DNA of 64,000 bases from Shewanella sediminis HAW-EB3. Its GTDB lineage: Bacteria; Pseudomonadota; Gammaproteobacteria; Enterobacterales; Shewanellaceae. The notes below the pieces were generated by a model. It had not been told where the DNA came from, did not search any database, and saw only the letters and a program-made list of their open reading frames with translations. Within the stretch, counting starts at the first letter, position 1; every line of letters starts with the position of its first letter. The DNA lies in assembly GCF_000018025.1 (NCBI RefSeq), contig NC_009831.1, forward strand, positions 1,922,001-1,986,000, given 5' to 3'. Positions 25,609 through 35,035 of this stretch are shown here, in pieces. Made by a program: the position numbers and the translations under genes.

Positions 25609-25617
25609 TTTATTCTT

Positions 25618-25688
25618 CTCTCAAGTTCTGGGACATCCACGTGATGTTCCAAGTTAGTAGGTATGTCATTTTTTTTGACACTTGAGAG
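25618..25688 (-). promoter_or_regulatory. Structured leader of the repeat-protein gene
   Basis: CTCTCAAGT (25618-25626) and ACTTGAGAG (25680-25688) are perfect inverted 9-mers that would close a 53-nt loop in the mRNA and pair part of the GAGAAG ribosome binding region before the ATG at 25608. Inside lie a second palindrome, TGTCA-N7-TGACA (25664-25680), and an imperfect hairpin GGAACATC/GATGTCC. This could be a translational control element, or the inner palindrome a protein operator. Confidence 0.45.
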
Positions 25689-25751
25689 AGTTGTTGCAGT
25701 TGTTATGCCAGCTTTTGTTTTTCTCGCGGATTTTATTGGGTAAATGTTATC

Positions 25752-28700
25752 TTACATTGCTTTCGAGCTCTTTTGTACTAAGTCAGGCTCGATAAATTCT
25801 TTGTGTAACAGCGTGGTGAACTGCGATTCAGTTACAGCCCTGCTAAATATAAATCCTTGTATTTCTTCGCATTTTAACGCCTTTAAAATGCTTAGCTGTG
25901 AAGCGTCTTCCACCCCTTCACCGACAACCGAGAGGCCCATGTTGTGTGCGATAGTGATGATCGAGTCGACCATCTTGAGGTCTCTGTCTGATTTGTCTAT
26001 ATCATCGACAAAAGCCTTATCTATCTTCAGCGTATGGATCGGAAAGCGTTTCAAGTAAGAAAGTGAAGAGTAACCGGTACCAAAATCATCTAACGCCAGG
26101 CTAACCCCCATCTTAGCGAGCTGCTGCATCACCTTGATGGCCTTCTCCGGCTGTTTTATGACGGTCCCTTCGGTAATTTCCAGCTCCAAATTGGCTGCGG
26201 GTAGCTGAGTTAGACGTAAAATTGACTCTATTCGCTGTTGAAGGTCGGGAAGAGCGAACTGATATGAAGATAAATTGACGGCAACGCGTCCATCGAAGAT
26301 TCCTTGACTCCGCCATTTTTGTGCCGCGAAGCAGGCTTTCTTCATCACTAAGTCCCCAATTTCAACGATTAAGCCATTCTCCTCGGCCAGAGGAATGAAC
26401 TCACTCGGGGGGATCAGTCCCTGCTCGGGGTGATTAAGACGCACTAACGCTTCCATGCCCGCCATTTTTCCGGACTTGAGGTCAATTTTAGGCTGGTAGT
26501 AGACTTCAAACAGATCATCACGCAAGCCTTCGCGGATCAGGTTTTCAACTTCGAGCTGTCGAATCGCGTTTCGGTTCAGCGATTCTGAATAGAACTGATA
26601 GCGATTACCGCCGCCTGACTTTGCGTGGTACATGGCAATATCGGCCTTACGCAGTAACGCTTGCTCGTTTTGATCATCTTCCGGATAGAGTACTATGCCT
26701 ATACTTAAGCCTACTACTACCTTATCTGAGGTTAGTTCAAACGGGCTCACAAAAGCATCTATGACCTTGTTGGCGATAACGGCGCTGGAGCCGATATCCG
26801 GGTTGTTATCGACTAAGATGGCAAACTCATCTCCGCCCAGGCGATAGATACTCGTATGGAAGGGCACGGTGTCTTCGATACGTTTAGCGACTTTAATTAG
26901 CAGCTCATCACCGACCTGGTGGCCTAATGAGTCATTGATCTTCTTGAAGTTATCTAAGTCCAGCACCATCAGTGTATGGTGAGAGTCACGCTTGACCAGG
27001 TTACCTAAGGTCACCATAAGGCTGGAGCGATTGGGTAAGTTAGTCAGCAAGTCGTTATTGGTTAGCTTTCTCAGCTCCTCCTCTTGCTGTTTACGCCTCG
27101 AGATATCGGAGAAAACACCGACATAATGGGATAGCTGGCCAAGCTCGTCATAGATAGCATCGACGGTTAGCTCCATCAAAAAACTGCTGCCATCACCTTT
27201 CGCCGATTCAACCTCATTGCTCCAACTCCCCTGTTGATGCAGAATCGAGCGGATCTGATCTGAATAACTTTCGGGGTAGCGATCGAAATTTAGCTGTTTA
27301 CCGATAAACTGATCTCTCGATGTCATAGACAGTTCACAGCAGGCCTCATTGACCTCTACAAAATGGAAGTTGCTATCAAGGATGAACATGCCTTCGGATA
27401 TATTGGCAATCGCTCTCTCGAATAATCTGAGTTGCTCCTCGGCATGCTTAAAGTTATTAATATTTTTAATCGTGCCAGTCATTCGAAGCGCATTGTCATT
27501 TTCATCGCGCTCGACAATTTTGGCTCTATCTAAGATCCATACCCATTCGTCTGATTTGCCTTTTACCCGGTAGGCGGCTTCGAAATGATCGGTTTTGCCA
27601 TAAAAGTGATTATTTAGTGCGCTGCTGACGCGCTCCTGATCCATTGGGTGGATATTACTCTCTTCACCATTCTCGCCGGAGCGTTGTCCATCTCTCGGGA
27701 ATTCCAGCGAGCCCCAGATGTTCGAGCGGTATATCTGTCCGGTTTCTATATCCCAATCCCACATCTCATCTCCGCTACCCCATAGCGATAGCTTTAATCT
27801 TTCTTCTGATTTAGCTATCTGGTTCTGAACTTCACGACGGCGAAGCACTGCCTTAACTATCGCTCCTGAAATTATCAGAGCTAGCATTAAATAGATAAAT
27901 TTGGCTTGTGTTGAGAGCCACCAAGGCGGGGTTATTATAACTTTCAGACTTTTAGTAACCCCTTTCTTAAGTGTTAATGGATCTATAGCATAGACATTGA
28001 AGCTATATTCACCGGGTGATAGGTTTGTATAAGTAGCAGAATTAATGCCTTTTGATTCTAACCAAGCATCTGAAAGGCCAAGCATTTGATAGGAGAAGAG
28101 TGATTTACTGCTAGAATCTCCAGGTGTGTGGAAGTTAAGTGTAAATGGATAATCTGAATATTTTAACTTTATAGATTCAGTTATTTTTAGTTGTTTTTTT
28201 AAAATACCATTTCCAATACCTTGAGGAGTATTAAAAATCAATAGTTTATCTATTACTGTTTCTGGAGCTTCTCTATTTTCTATATGATTAAATAAATCAT
28301 CGATAGAAAACCTACTAACCCCACTTGTTCCACCAATATAGATATGGCTTTTAAGACTGGCAATTGACTGGATGTTGTATTCTATTTGGCTTCCGTAATT
28401 AGTAGTTAGTGCATATTCTAGCTTGGAATTTAAATCTAGTATAATTACCTCGCTAACAGAAGAAGCAATTATATAGTTGTTGAATTTTGTTATTGCGTAT
28501 ATTGGTCTGTTATTAGAGTGTTCATTGCTTATTATTTTGCTTTTTAAATTGTATTTGAATATGCCAGTCCTTGTTCCGAAGTAAAGGTCATCATTATCAA
28601 GATATAAGCTACCAACTAAGTCTTCCGTGAAAACAGGCTCAATAATATCACCAGTTTTCTTAATTAACCCGCCTTGAGTAGCAATCCAAATAGAATTGTC

Positions 28701-30095
28701 ATCAACAAGGATGTCAAATATTGGGTTTCCTTGATCAATAATAAATTTCTCAGACGTAGAGTTATTGGTATTGAATTTCAATATTGAACCGGCTACAGTT
28801 CCTGCGTATATGTATTCTGAACTTTTATCATCCTTAACAATAAAAAATTTATCTTTGTTTAGTAAGTGCAATCCATTTCCATTAATATCCATCTTTAGCA
28901 AGCCACTAGAAGTACCTACAAAGATATCATTATTTTTTACAATTGCTGATTTAGGTCCCGTAATCGATGTGTTGAACGAGTTGATGGTATTAAAGTTGTT
29001 ATCATATAGGATTAAATTTTCTGAGTCAGAAGAAACTAAAAAATTATCGCTTATTTTATTAATTGACCAAACATTTTTGTCCGTGTTTATGTTGGAAATT
29101 AGGTTTTCTTGTTCTTGAATCTTTACAAAACCATTTCCTTGTATTGCGATATAAATTGACTTCTGTCCGATATAGACTTTTGGTCTATTGAAACTATTAG
29201 TTGTTGTATCAACTTCACCTACATATGTATGTGAATTATCATTACTTATGGTGTAAATGTTATTGTTTTTTATTGCAACTAATTTATCATGGTTGCTACT
29301 TATGCTGTCGAATGAAATGTTATTTATTTTCTTTACGCTTTTATTTATTGAAAATAGGCCGTCTTTATTTGTGGAATATATAGTGTCATTCCAAACTGAT
29401 AGATCTTTAGATGCTGTTGGAAGCAAAGTGGCTACATTTTGTTTTATACTTATAACTTTCTCGTCATAAGTTCTTACTATGTAACTGCCATTATGCTTAA
29501 GTAAGTTTTTAATGCCTCCAAATGGATATTCTGATAATATTGATATGTTATTCATATCGTTACTGATACGAACTATAGAGTTTTCTGTACCTACAATAAT
29601 ATCTTTATGATCGGTTAACAGTGACCATATAGATTTTCCTTCTAGTTGACTATTTGTTGTGACAATAACAAAATTATCCACTTTATCATTGTATATAGCT
29701 AATCCTTTATCAGTTCCTACCAGTAAATTACCTTTTTTGTCAATTAGTAAGCTTCTAATGAAGGAGCTGGGAAGGCCAGAGGTTTCATCTGCAAAATAAT
29801 GTTTAAACTCCTTACCGTCGAAGCGATTGAGTCCATTGAGTGTTCCAATCCAGACATACCCATCTTCATCTTCTACAAGAGAGGTGACAGTGCTCTGAGA
29901 TAGCCCTTCTGGAACACTATAGGTTTCTGAATTGAGGAGGATTGATGCGCGATGGTTTTCTTGGGTAAAATTACTAACTTGTTCGTTAGCTAATTGCTGA
30001 GTTGGTTCAATGCTTTCTTCTACAGCAAATGCCTGACCAAAAATGCAGAGGGTCAGTAGGAGAGTGATGATAATTTTCATAAGAGAGTTTGGCAT
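25752..30095 (-). CDS. Reg_prop / PAS / GGDEF / EAL cyclic-di-GMP signalling protein
   Basis: 1447 residues. A signal peptide (MKIIITLLLTLCIFGQAFA, which may start at the internal Met 6) precedes a periplasmic two-component-regulator propeller (repeats such as SLVEDEDGYVWIGTLNGLNRFDGKEF and SLLIDKKGNLLVGTDKGLAIY) to about residue 630. A Y_Y_Y domain follows (FSYQMLGLSDAWLESKG...LSPGEYSFNVYA), one TM (AKFIYLMLALIISGAIV), two PAS/PAC domains, GGDEF (intact at 1087-1091, LGGDEFAIL) and EAL (EAL at 1215-1217, EALVRLNHPEQG, with later DDFGTGYSSL). Both catalytic motifs are intact, so synthesis and breakdown of c-di-GMP are both possible. The propeller part (about 28.15-29.75 kb) is markedly more AT-rich than the enzymatic half. 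It should sense a periplasmic ligand and signal inside. Confidence 0.92.
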   Translation of the reverse strand: MPNSLMKIIITLLLTLCIFGQAFAVEESIEPTQQLANEQVSNFTQENHRASILLNSETYSVPEGLSQSTVTSLVEDEDGYVWIGTLNGLNRFDGKEFKHYFADETSGLPSSFIRSLLIDKKGNLLVGTDKGLAIYNDKVDNFVIVTTNSQLEGKSIWSLLTDHKDIIVGTENSIVRISNDMNNISILSEYPFGGIKNLLKHNGSYIVRTYDEKVISIKQNVATLLPTASKDLSVWNDTIYSTNKDGLFSINKSVKKINNISFDSISSNHDKLVAIKNNNIYTISNDNSHTYVGEVDTTTNSFNRPKVYIGQKSIYIAIQGNGFVKIQEQENLISNINTDKNVWSINKISDNFLVSSDSENLILYDNNFNTINSFNTSITGPKSAIVKNNDIFVGTSSGLLKMDINGNGLHLLNKDKFFIVKDDKSSEYIYAGTVAGSILKFNTNNSTSEKFIIDQGNPIFDILVDDNSIWIATQGGLIKKTGDIIEPVFTEDLVGSLYLDNDDLYFGTRTGIFKYNLKSKIISNEHSNNRPIYAITKFNNYIIASSVSEVIILDLNSKLEYALTTNYGSQIEYNIQSIASLKSHIYIGGTSGVSRFSIDDLFNHIENREAPETVIDKLLIFNTPQGIGNGILKKQLKITESIKLKYSDYPFTLNFHTPGDSSSKSLFSYQMLGLSDAWLESKGINSATYTNLSPGEYSFNVYAIDPLTLKKGVTKSLKVIITPPWWLSTQAKFIYLMLALIISGAIVKAVLRRREVQNQIAKSEERLKLSLWGSGDEMWDWDIETGQIYRSNIWGSLEFPRDGQRSGENGEESNIHPMDQERVSSALNNHFYGKTDHFEAAYRVKGKSDEWVWILDRAKIVERDENDNALRMTGTIKNINNFKHAEEQLRLFERAIANISEGMFILDSNFHFVEVNEACCELSMTSRDQFIGKQLNFDRYPESYSDQIRSILHQQGSWSNEVESAKGDGSSFLMELTVDAIYDELGQLSHYVGVFSDISRRKQQEEELRKLTNNDLLTNLPNRSSLMVTLGNLVKRDSHHTLMVLDLDNFKKINDSLGHQVGDELLIKVAKRIEDTVPFHTSIYRLGGDEFAILVDNNPDIGSSAVIANKVIDAFVSPFELTSDKVVVGLSIGIVLYPEDDQNEQALLRKADIAMYHAKSGGGNRYQFYSESLNRNAIRQLEVENLIREGLRDDLFEVYYQPKIDLKSGKMAGMEALVRLNHPEQGLIPPSEFIPLAEENGLIVEIGDLVMKKACFAAQKWRSQGIFDGRVAVNLSSYQFALPDLQQRIESILRLTQLPAANLELEITEGTVIKQPEKAIKVMQQLAKMGVSLALDDFGTGYSSLSYLKRFPIHTLKIDKAFVDDIDKSDRDLKMVDSIITIAHNMGLSVVGEGVEDASQLSILKALKCEEIQGFIFSRAVTESQFTTLLHKEFIEPDLVQKSSKAM

Positions 30096-30521
30096 CTTTT
30101 TAGTTTGATTATTAGCCAGTAATGCTTAGGCAACAGATGTTTAACCTCACTTTTTCAGAAAGTGAACAGTTTGTCAAAATTTGAAGGCTTTTTAGCAGGT
30201 GATAATTATTACTATTTTCATTTTATCCTCAGATATTGTTCTGAAACTATCCCTTACACCTCGTCAAATAGAGGCGTGGATCCACATTTTTAGTGCTTTT
30301 GACTGATTTCGTTGTCCCTTTGATAATCTTATATTTTATGTATCTTTTATTCTGATGCAAAGGGCTAATGCTATGGAGCATGTTAACACCGTCGGGCATC
30401 GCGGTTGATTGTGTGGGAGAGAGAACAAGCAGTGCTGTTTGACAGACACTGCTTATAAACTTCTTTTGTTCACAGCTAGTGGTTAACTCCTGCTTGTTAA
30501 CCTCTAATAAGTCTGGCTCGA
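30096..30521. other. Intergenic region between the M16 peptidase and GGDEF/EAL genes
   Basis: 426 bp without a credible gene. A hairpin lies at 30427-30454. The rest should include the promoter of the GGDEF/EAL gene. No operator recognised. Confidence 0.5.
30427..30454 (-). terminator. Hairpin after the M16 peptidase gene
   Basis: AAGCAGTGCTGT pairs with ACAG-A-CACTGCTT, one bulge, 3-nt loop. It lies 68 bp past the peptidase stop. Only a weak pyrimidine tract follows on the minus strand. Confidence 0.5.
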
Positions 30522-33311
30522 TTAGTAACTAAATTTGTCTGCATTTAGCTTAAAGGTGCGTAGATCGGTGATCATATTATCTGAGGTCAAGGGTTCCAGG
30601 TTACCGTGGCTTTCGCCGGTAGTGAACAGGACTAGCCTATCGCAGTGCTTAGTACGCATCTTCTTCATCATAAATTTGATTAAGTCGGATCGGGTTAATT
30701 TAGCAACCTCTTTGACTACGAGTTCCCTTTGGGTGAATTGATAGTCTTTATTACCTATGCTCGACCAATACCTCTGCCCGCGAGTCTTTAAGTTGGGATC
30801 GTGCTCCATCACTTGATTGATCAGCCCTTGCTTCGTCACTTCCCATTGCTCGTTGGTTATCTGCATCACGGCATAGTTAAAATCTGCAATAAATTCATCA
30901 ATCGCTTCTAAAAGCTGTCTTGGCCCCGATGTCGGTGACTGAATGTAGAAGATCATCCCCGGGTATCTGTTTAGCGGCAGGTACCCTGTGCCTACCATGT
31001 AACCTAGCTGCCTCTTAGTGCGCAATTCATGGAAGAAGGTCGATGACATAGTGTGGTTCAACAAACTAAACAGAGCCATCTGATCTGCTGAAGCTGCATC
31101 GGCTTGATAGTAGACTATGATGCTGCTGTCCTGATGTGAGACATCCAGTTCTCGCATCATAGTCCCGTGTCCCGCCAGGTTAACCAGCTCACGCTCTGAT
31201 TCTCTGCTTGGAGAGGAGACGAGAGATAAGATGTGGTCCAAGCGTTTACCTAATGATTGAGCTTCACTTTCCAGCCAGTCACCATAGACCAAGCCTTCGA
31301 GGTGGATCTTTTCAAAGAAGCTTCTGACATGCTCGTGAAGATCTTCGAGTGTGATCCCCTCTAGTTCCTCAGCCATGCGTGATGGTTCATAACTGCGTTT
31401 CTGTAAGGTAACCGTGAGGCTGGTAAATATTTGAGAGATAGGTTTTGCTCTCGCCTGGTTATACCAACTCCTTAAAATCTGTCGTTTAATCAGATTAAAC
31501 CGACCTTGAGTGAAATTTCGTTCCCTCGCTTTATCAATCAGAAGGGCCAGTAGCACCTCTTGTTTGCCGGTAAACCCGGTGAGGTGCAGTGTGATCCCAC
31601 CCTGGTGTGGATAAATATTGTAACTGAGCCCGGCCACTTCGGCCTGGTAGGTAAATTCGGTGAGGTAGTCGAGTAGCATCTCAACATACAGCCGCGTTAA
31701 TGCAGCATTTTTAGGTGAAGAAGCGGCCTGTACCGAATCGAGTGACAGATAGAGGTGTCCCTTAGGCACATTAAATTCATCATCTTTTCTGTGCCAGATG
31801 CGGTATCCCTTTTCCTGAGAGACGATAACGGGGACTCTGTTTTGGCTTTTATCGGCCCTGGGAATTGAGTCTTCGATAATAAACGGGTTGGCGTCAGGCA
31901 ATTTTAGCTCAGGCCTTATGGTCAGTTGACTCCAGTGTTTTAGCTTCTCTGGGGTGATGGCTTTTATTTGGTAAGGTGTGTGATACCAGGCTGCCTGACG
32001 TTCTGTATCAAGCTCAGAAGAGATGAGTTGAACGCGAAGGTTCGATGGCGTCATCATATTTAATAGACTCAGGGTCTCGGGAACGTTGAGGCTATCCATC
32101 TTGTAATCACCGAAGAGAAGATCTTCAACATCGTAATGATGCATATTGATGCTGAGATGGCTGGCCAGATCCAGCGCCTTAATCTGTTCCTGATATTTAA
32201 ACGCCAGTTTCAATAAGTTGGCCCGCTCCTTATAGCGCCATTCCTGCATCCCTTTTGTCTTGATAAGTTCAATATACTCAAAAGCGCATTCAATGACTGT
32301 ATCCAGGTTAGCGACCCCTTTATCGGTCAGTTGAATGCTAATGTTATAATCTTTGAAATTGTAGCCGTTGACGCCACCGCCAGCTGATAAATTCACAGCT
32401 AAATCATTATCTTTAAGATAAGAGAGTAAGCTGCCTTTGCCTTCGTAACCCAGTAGGTGACTGATAAAGGTCAAGGGCTTGTGTTTATAGAAAGGATCTA
32501 TTGCGGGTAGGCTAAAGGTCATGGCGACCCTTTTTTGCTCCTTAATTGGAATTATATTTATCTGCGACTCTAGCTGTTCTGCTTGATATATGGGAACTTC
32601 AGGATACGCTTTTTTGATTTGATGATTCTCAATATCGCTAAAGTAGGTATTCGCTAACGTCTCTAAATCGGCCAGAGGAGATGGTGCTACAAGACATAGC
32701 GTCATCAAATTAGCGCTGTAATGAGACTGATAAAAGCTGATTAACTCTTCTCTTAAAGTCGACTCATCCCCAGCTAAGGTCTCTAAATTCCCTACTGAAA
32801 ATTTTGAAAAAGGGTGAGCTGGGTTGACGGTTTCCTTCTGCACCTGATACGTGCGGCGAATATCATCTTTGAGTTTCAGGCTGAATTCGGACTCGATAGC
32901 ATGACGTTCACGATCGACCAGCTCCTTGCTAAACAGAGGAGCGATAAAAAATTGGCTAAAGCGGTCGAGTGACTCTTCGAATACATCTGCATTTATACTG
33001 AAGAAAAAGTTGGTCTGTTCTGTCCCTGTCCACGCATTATTACTGCCGCCATGTTGATTGATGAAGGCATGGTATTCGCCGGATTCCGGGAACTTTTCTG
33101 TACCAAGAAAAAGCATGTGCTCGAGAAAGTGCGCCATTCCGGGTCTGGAGAGCGGATCATCAAAATGGCCGACGTTTACTGCCATCGATGCGGCAGCCTG
33201 GCTGGCTTGCTTATCTTCGACCAGCAGAACAGATAAACCATTTTCCAACACCAGGTGCTGATATCGGCGATGATCATTAGGGCTTTTTATGATTTGCAAA
33301 GATTCTGGCAA
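30522..33311 (-). CDS. Insulinase-family (M16) zinc metallopeptidase
   Basis: 929 residues, the size of protease III/insulysin-type enzymes. The inverted zinc motif HFLEH is at H61-E64-H65 in GMAHFLEHMLFLGTEKFPE, and the downstream Glu is in the ESEFSLKLKDD region. The second, inactive half carries the usual M16C features (FHELRTKRQLGYMVGTGY). No signal peptide is evident, so a cytoplasmic location is likely, unlike periplasmic E. coli PtrA. It degrades peptides held in a closed chamber. It is monocistronic; sixA is divergent, 286 bp away. Confidence 0.92.
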   Translation of the reverse strand: MPESLQIIKSPNDHRRYQHLVLENGLSVLLVEDKQASQAAASMAVNVGHFDDPLSRPGMAHFLEHMLFLGTEKFPESGEYHAFINQHGGSNNAWTGTEQTNFFFSINADVFEESLDRFSQFFIAPLFSKELVDRERHAIESEFSLKLKDDIRRTYQVQKETVNPAHPFSKFSVGNLETLAGDESTLREELISFYQSHYSANLMTLCLVAPSPLADLETLANTYFSDIENHQIKKAYPEVPIYQAEQLESQINIIPIKEQKRVAMTFSLPAIDPFYKHKPLTFISHLLGYEGKGSLLSYLKDNDLAVNLSAGGGVNGYNFKDYNISIQLTDKGVANLDTVIECAFEYIELIKTKGMQEWRYKERANLLKLAFKYQEQIKALDLASHLSINMHHYDVEDLLFGDYKMDSLNVPETLSLLNMMTPSNLRVQLISSELDTERQAAWYHTPYQIKAITPEKLKHWSQLTIRPELKLPDANPFIIEDSIPRADKSQNRVPVIVSQEKGYRIWHRKDDEFNVPKGHLYLSLDSVQAASSPKNAALTRLYVEMLLDYLTEFTYQAEVAGLSYNIYPHQGGITLHLTGFTGKQEVLLALLIDKARERNFTQGRFNLIKRQILRSWYNQARAKPISQIFTSLTVTLQKRSYEPSRMAEELEGITLEDLHEHVRSFFEKIHLEGLVYGDWLESEAQSLGKRLDHILSLVSSPSRESERELVNLAGHGTMMRELDVSHQDSSIIVYYQADAASADQMALFSLLNHTMSSTFFHELRTKRQLGYMVGTGYLPLNRYPGMIFYIQSPTSGPRQLLEAIDEFIADFNYAVMQITNEQWEVTKQGLINQVMEHDPNLKTRGQRYWSSIGNKDYQFTQRELVVKEVAKLTRSDLIKFMMKKMRTKHCDRLVLFTTGESHGNLEPLTSDNMITDLRTFKLNADKFSY

Positions 33312-33407
33312 CTATACGCTCCGAATATGTTAGCGATTACTATCTGTACTGCGCTAGTGATATTGAAAAGGGACTCACCATTCTCTTTAATCACTGCCTT
33401 GTTCAGC

Positions 33408-33456
33408 TATCCTACGTAAGCTCTGAAACGAGCATTTTGAAGTAGCTTGGATATAT
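33408..33456. repeat. Dispersed intergenic repeat, diverged copy
   Basis: CTCTGAAACGAGCATTTTGA and AGTAGCTTGGATATA closely match the element at 56716-56763. Short inverted ends TATCC/GGATA are kept. It lies in the peptidase-sixA divergent gap. Confidence 0.6.
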
Positions 33457-33597
33457 ATATTGGTCTCCTTATCAGGCTTTGGCAAATGTCTCTGCGTCTA
33501 TTCGACTAATTAATAACTTATTTTTGGTTTGTCCTAACTGTGTTTAAGGCTACAATTGGCGTATAAAGAGATAAGAAAAATGAGTAGCGAGAGTAGT

Positions 33598-34068
33598 ATG
33601 CAGCTATTTTTAATGCGACATGGTGAAGCTAGTTATCTTGCTCATTCAGACAGAGAACGGGTACTTACCGAGACCGGGCGTTACCACACCTCACTGATGA
33701 GTAACTGGTTGGCGAGAACGGTTATGGAGTTCGATCTTGTATTGGTCAGCCCCTATCTGAGAGCTCAACAGAGCTGGCAGGAGGTCAGTAAACACTTTCC
33801 TGAGCCCAGAAAGTGGTTAGTGCTCGACGAATTAGTTCCCTCAGGTGATCCCTGTACGGCGGCCGATCTGACCCTTGCTTATGCCGAACAATACAAGGCT
33901 GACAAGGTGTTAGTGATTGCTCACATGCCTTTATTGGGTTACATGGTCAGCGAGTTAGTGGCGGGAACTGAGCCCCCTCTGTTTGCGACTTCCGGTTTGA
34001 CCTTAATCGACAAACATGCTGAGCAAGCTTCATTAGTCTGGCAGCATAATCCACACACAGTAAGTTAA
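33598..34068 (+). CDS. sixA: Phosphohistidine phosphatase SixA
   Basis: 156 residues from ATG at 33598. This start puts the catalytic histidine of LMRHGEAS at residue 8, as in E. coli SixA (161 aa). An in-frame ATG at 33580 and a TTG at 33556 are alternatives. It is a histidine phosphatase-fold protein with RHGE, the conserved LVLVSPYLRAQQS and the second histidine in VLVIAHMPLLG. It removes phosphate from HPt domains, classically ArcB, and from NPr in the nitrogen phosphotransferase system. It is cytoplasmic and monocistronic, followed by a repeat-rich spacer. Confidence 0.92.
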   Translation: MQLFLMRHGEASYLAHSDRERVLTETGRYHTSLMSNWLARTVMEFDLVLVSPYLRAQQSWQEVSKHFPEPRKWLVLDELVPSGDPCTAADLTLAYAEQYKADKVLVIAHMPLLGYMVSELVAGTEPPLFATSGLTLIDKHAEQASLVWQHNPHTVS

Positions 34069-34099
34069 TGCTGAGCTACGAGCGTTATTGCTGGGGTGA

Positions 34100-34329
34100 G
34101 ATATTCTCTATGTAGGAGCAGCTTTAGCCGCGAATGTTTTGGAGCAACGAGCATCCAGTTTCATCTGTCATCCCGGCGAGCTTTTGGCCGGGATCTGACC
34201 TCCATGGTCTTAAGCGTTCCCTACGCTTCAAAGACATTTCCCATGTCCCTATGGGTCAGTGGAGGAAATGCCTAAACTGGTATGGAACCAGTTGGGTAGA
34301 CCTCCATGGTCTCAAGCGTTCCATACGCT
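34100..34329. repeat. Repeat-rich spacer with REP-like palindromes
   Basis: Several elements are packed together. A GTAGGAGCAGCTTTAGCCGC motif occurs near 34112. The palindrome ATCCCGGC/GCCGGGAT lies at 34170-34194. A 31-bp direct repeat beginning GACCTCCATGG sits at 34197-34227 and 34299-34329. AACTGGT/ACCAGTT (34275-34293) and CCCAT/ATGGG are further palindromes. The smrB stop codon abuts the second direct repeat. It looks like a composite of dispersed non-coding elements. Confidence 0.7.
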
Positions 34330-34860
34330 CTACCTTCTGTAAGGCACATCGCCGATATCGATTAGTACCAAAAGAGCCGCATCGCCACCCCATTCTTTAG
34401 GGGCTTTATGAAAAGCCATCACATGAGGATGCTGGGCTAACCACATGGGAATATTCTGCTTCAGGATGCCGGTACCATGTCCGTGCATCACGCAGCAGCA
34501 ATGGGATTGTTGCCTTATGCATGCCTGGATCAATGCAGCCAGTTCAAGTTTAGCTTCAGATTGCCGCATACCATGGAGGTCGAGTAACAAGTCCGGCTGG
34601 TAATCGCCCCGACGTAATCGTTTTACCTCAAAGCTGTCGACATCATCTCGATTCCAGCGCATGGCGCCTTCATCGGGAAGGTGGGGCTGATAAGTATCTG
34701 AAAAATAACTGTCAGCGTGTAGCTGTTGCTCTTTCTCTTCTATCTGCTTTTTATCTTTTGAATGTACTCGAAAATGACGCTTATCCTGCTTCAAGGGTTT
34801 GATCCCTTCAGTTAGCGTCGAAAACAGATCTTGATCTTCGGTGTTATTTTTCTTCTTCAT
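34330..34860 (-). CDS. smrB: Ribosome-rescue endonuclease SmrB
   Basis: 176 residues. A basic, charged N-terminal arm (MKKKNNTEDQDLFSTLTEGIKPLKQDKRHF) is followed by a Smr domain with the key LLDLHGMRQSEAKLEL and VMHGHGTGILKQNIPMWL motifs, and the ending GGDAALLVLIDI. E. coli SmrB cleaves mRNA between stalled, collided ribosomes; the same domain order supports that role here. It is divergent from prmB, as in E. coli (yfcN/prmB). Its last codons run into the repeat spacer, so the C-terminus (GDVPYRR) may have been reshaped by a repeat insertion. Confidence 0.92.
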   Translation of the reverse strand: MKKKNNTEDQDLFSTLTEGIKPLKQDKRHFRVHSKDKKQIEEKEQQLHADSYFSDTYQPHLPDEGAMRWNRDDVDSFEVKRLRRGDYQPDLLLDLHGMRQSEAKLELAALIQACIRQQSHCCCVMHGHGTGILKQNIPMWLAQHPHVMAFHKAPKEWGGDAALLVLIDIGDVPYRR

Positions 34861-35035
34861 ATCTCAATTTACTGGTCTGGTCTGTCGATTTGAACGTCGT
34901 AGCTTTGCTTGATTAAGCAACTATTAGCAACGATTGAGTCAAATCATAGTGATTCTCCCTCTATTTTATTGAATCCGATGCCATATGAATAGAGTTCAGT
35001 TACAATGAGGCGGAATTATCATGCTGGAGTGAGTT

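Noticed and set aside
34134..34400. 88-codon plus-strand frame
   Set aside because: It runs through the repeat-rich spacer into antisense of smrB; no ribosome binding site and composition follows the repeats.
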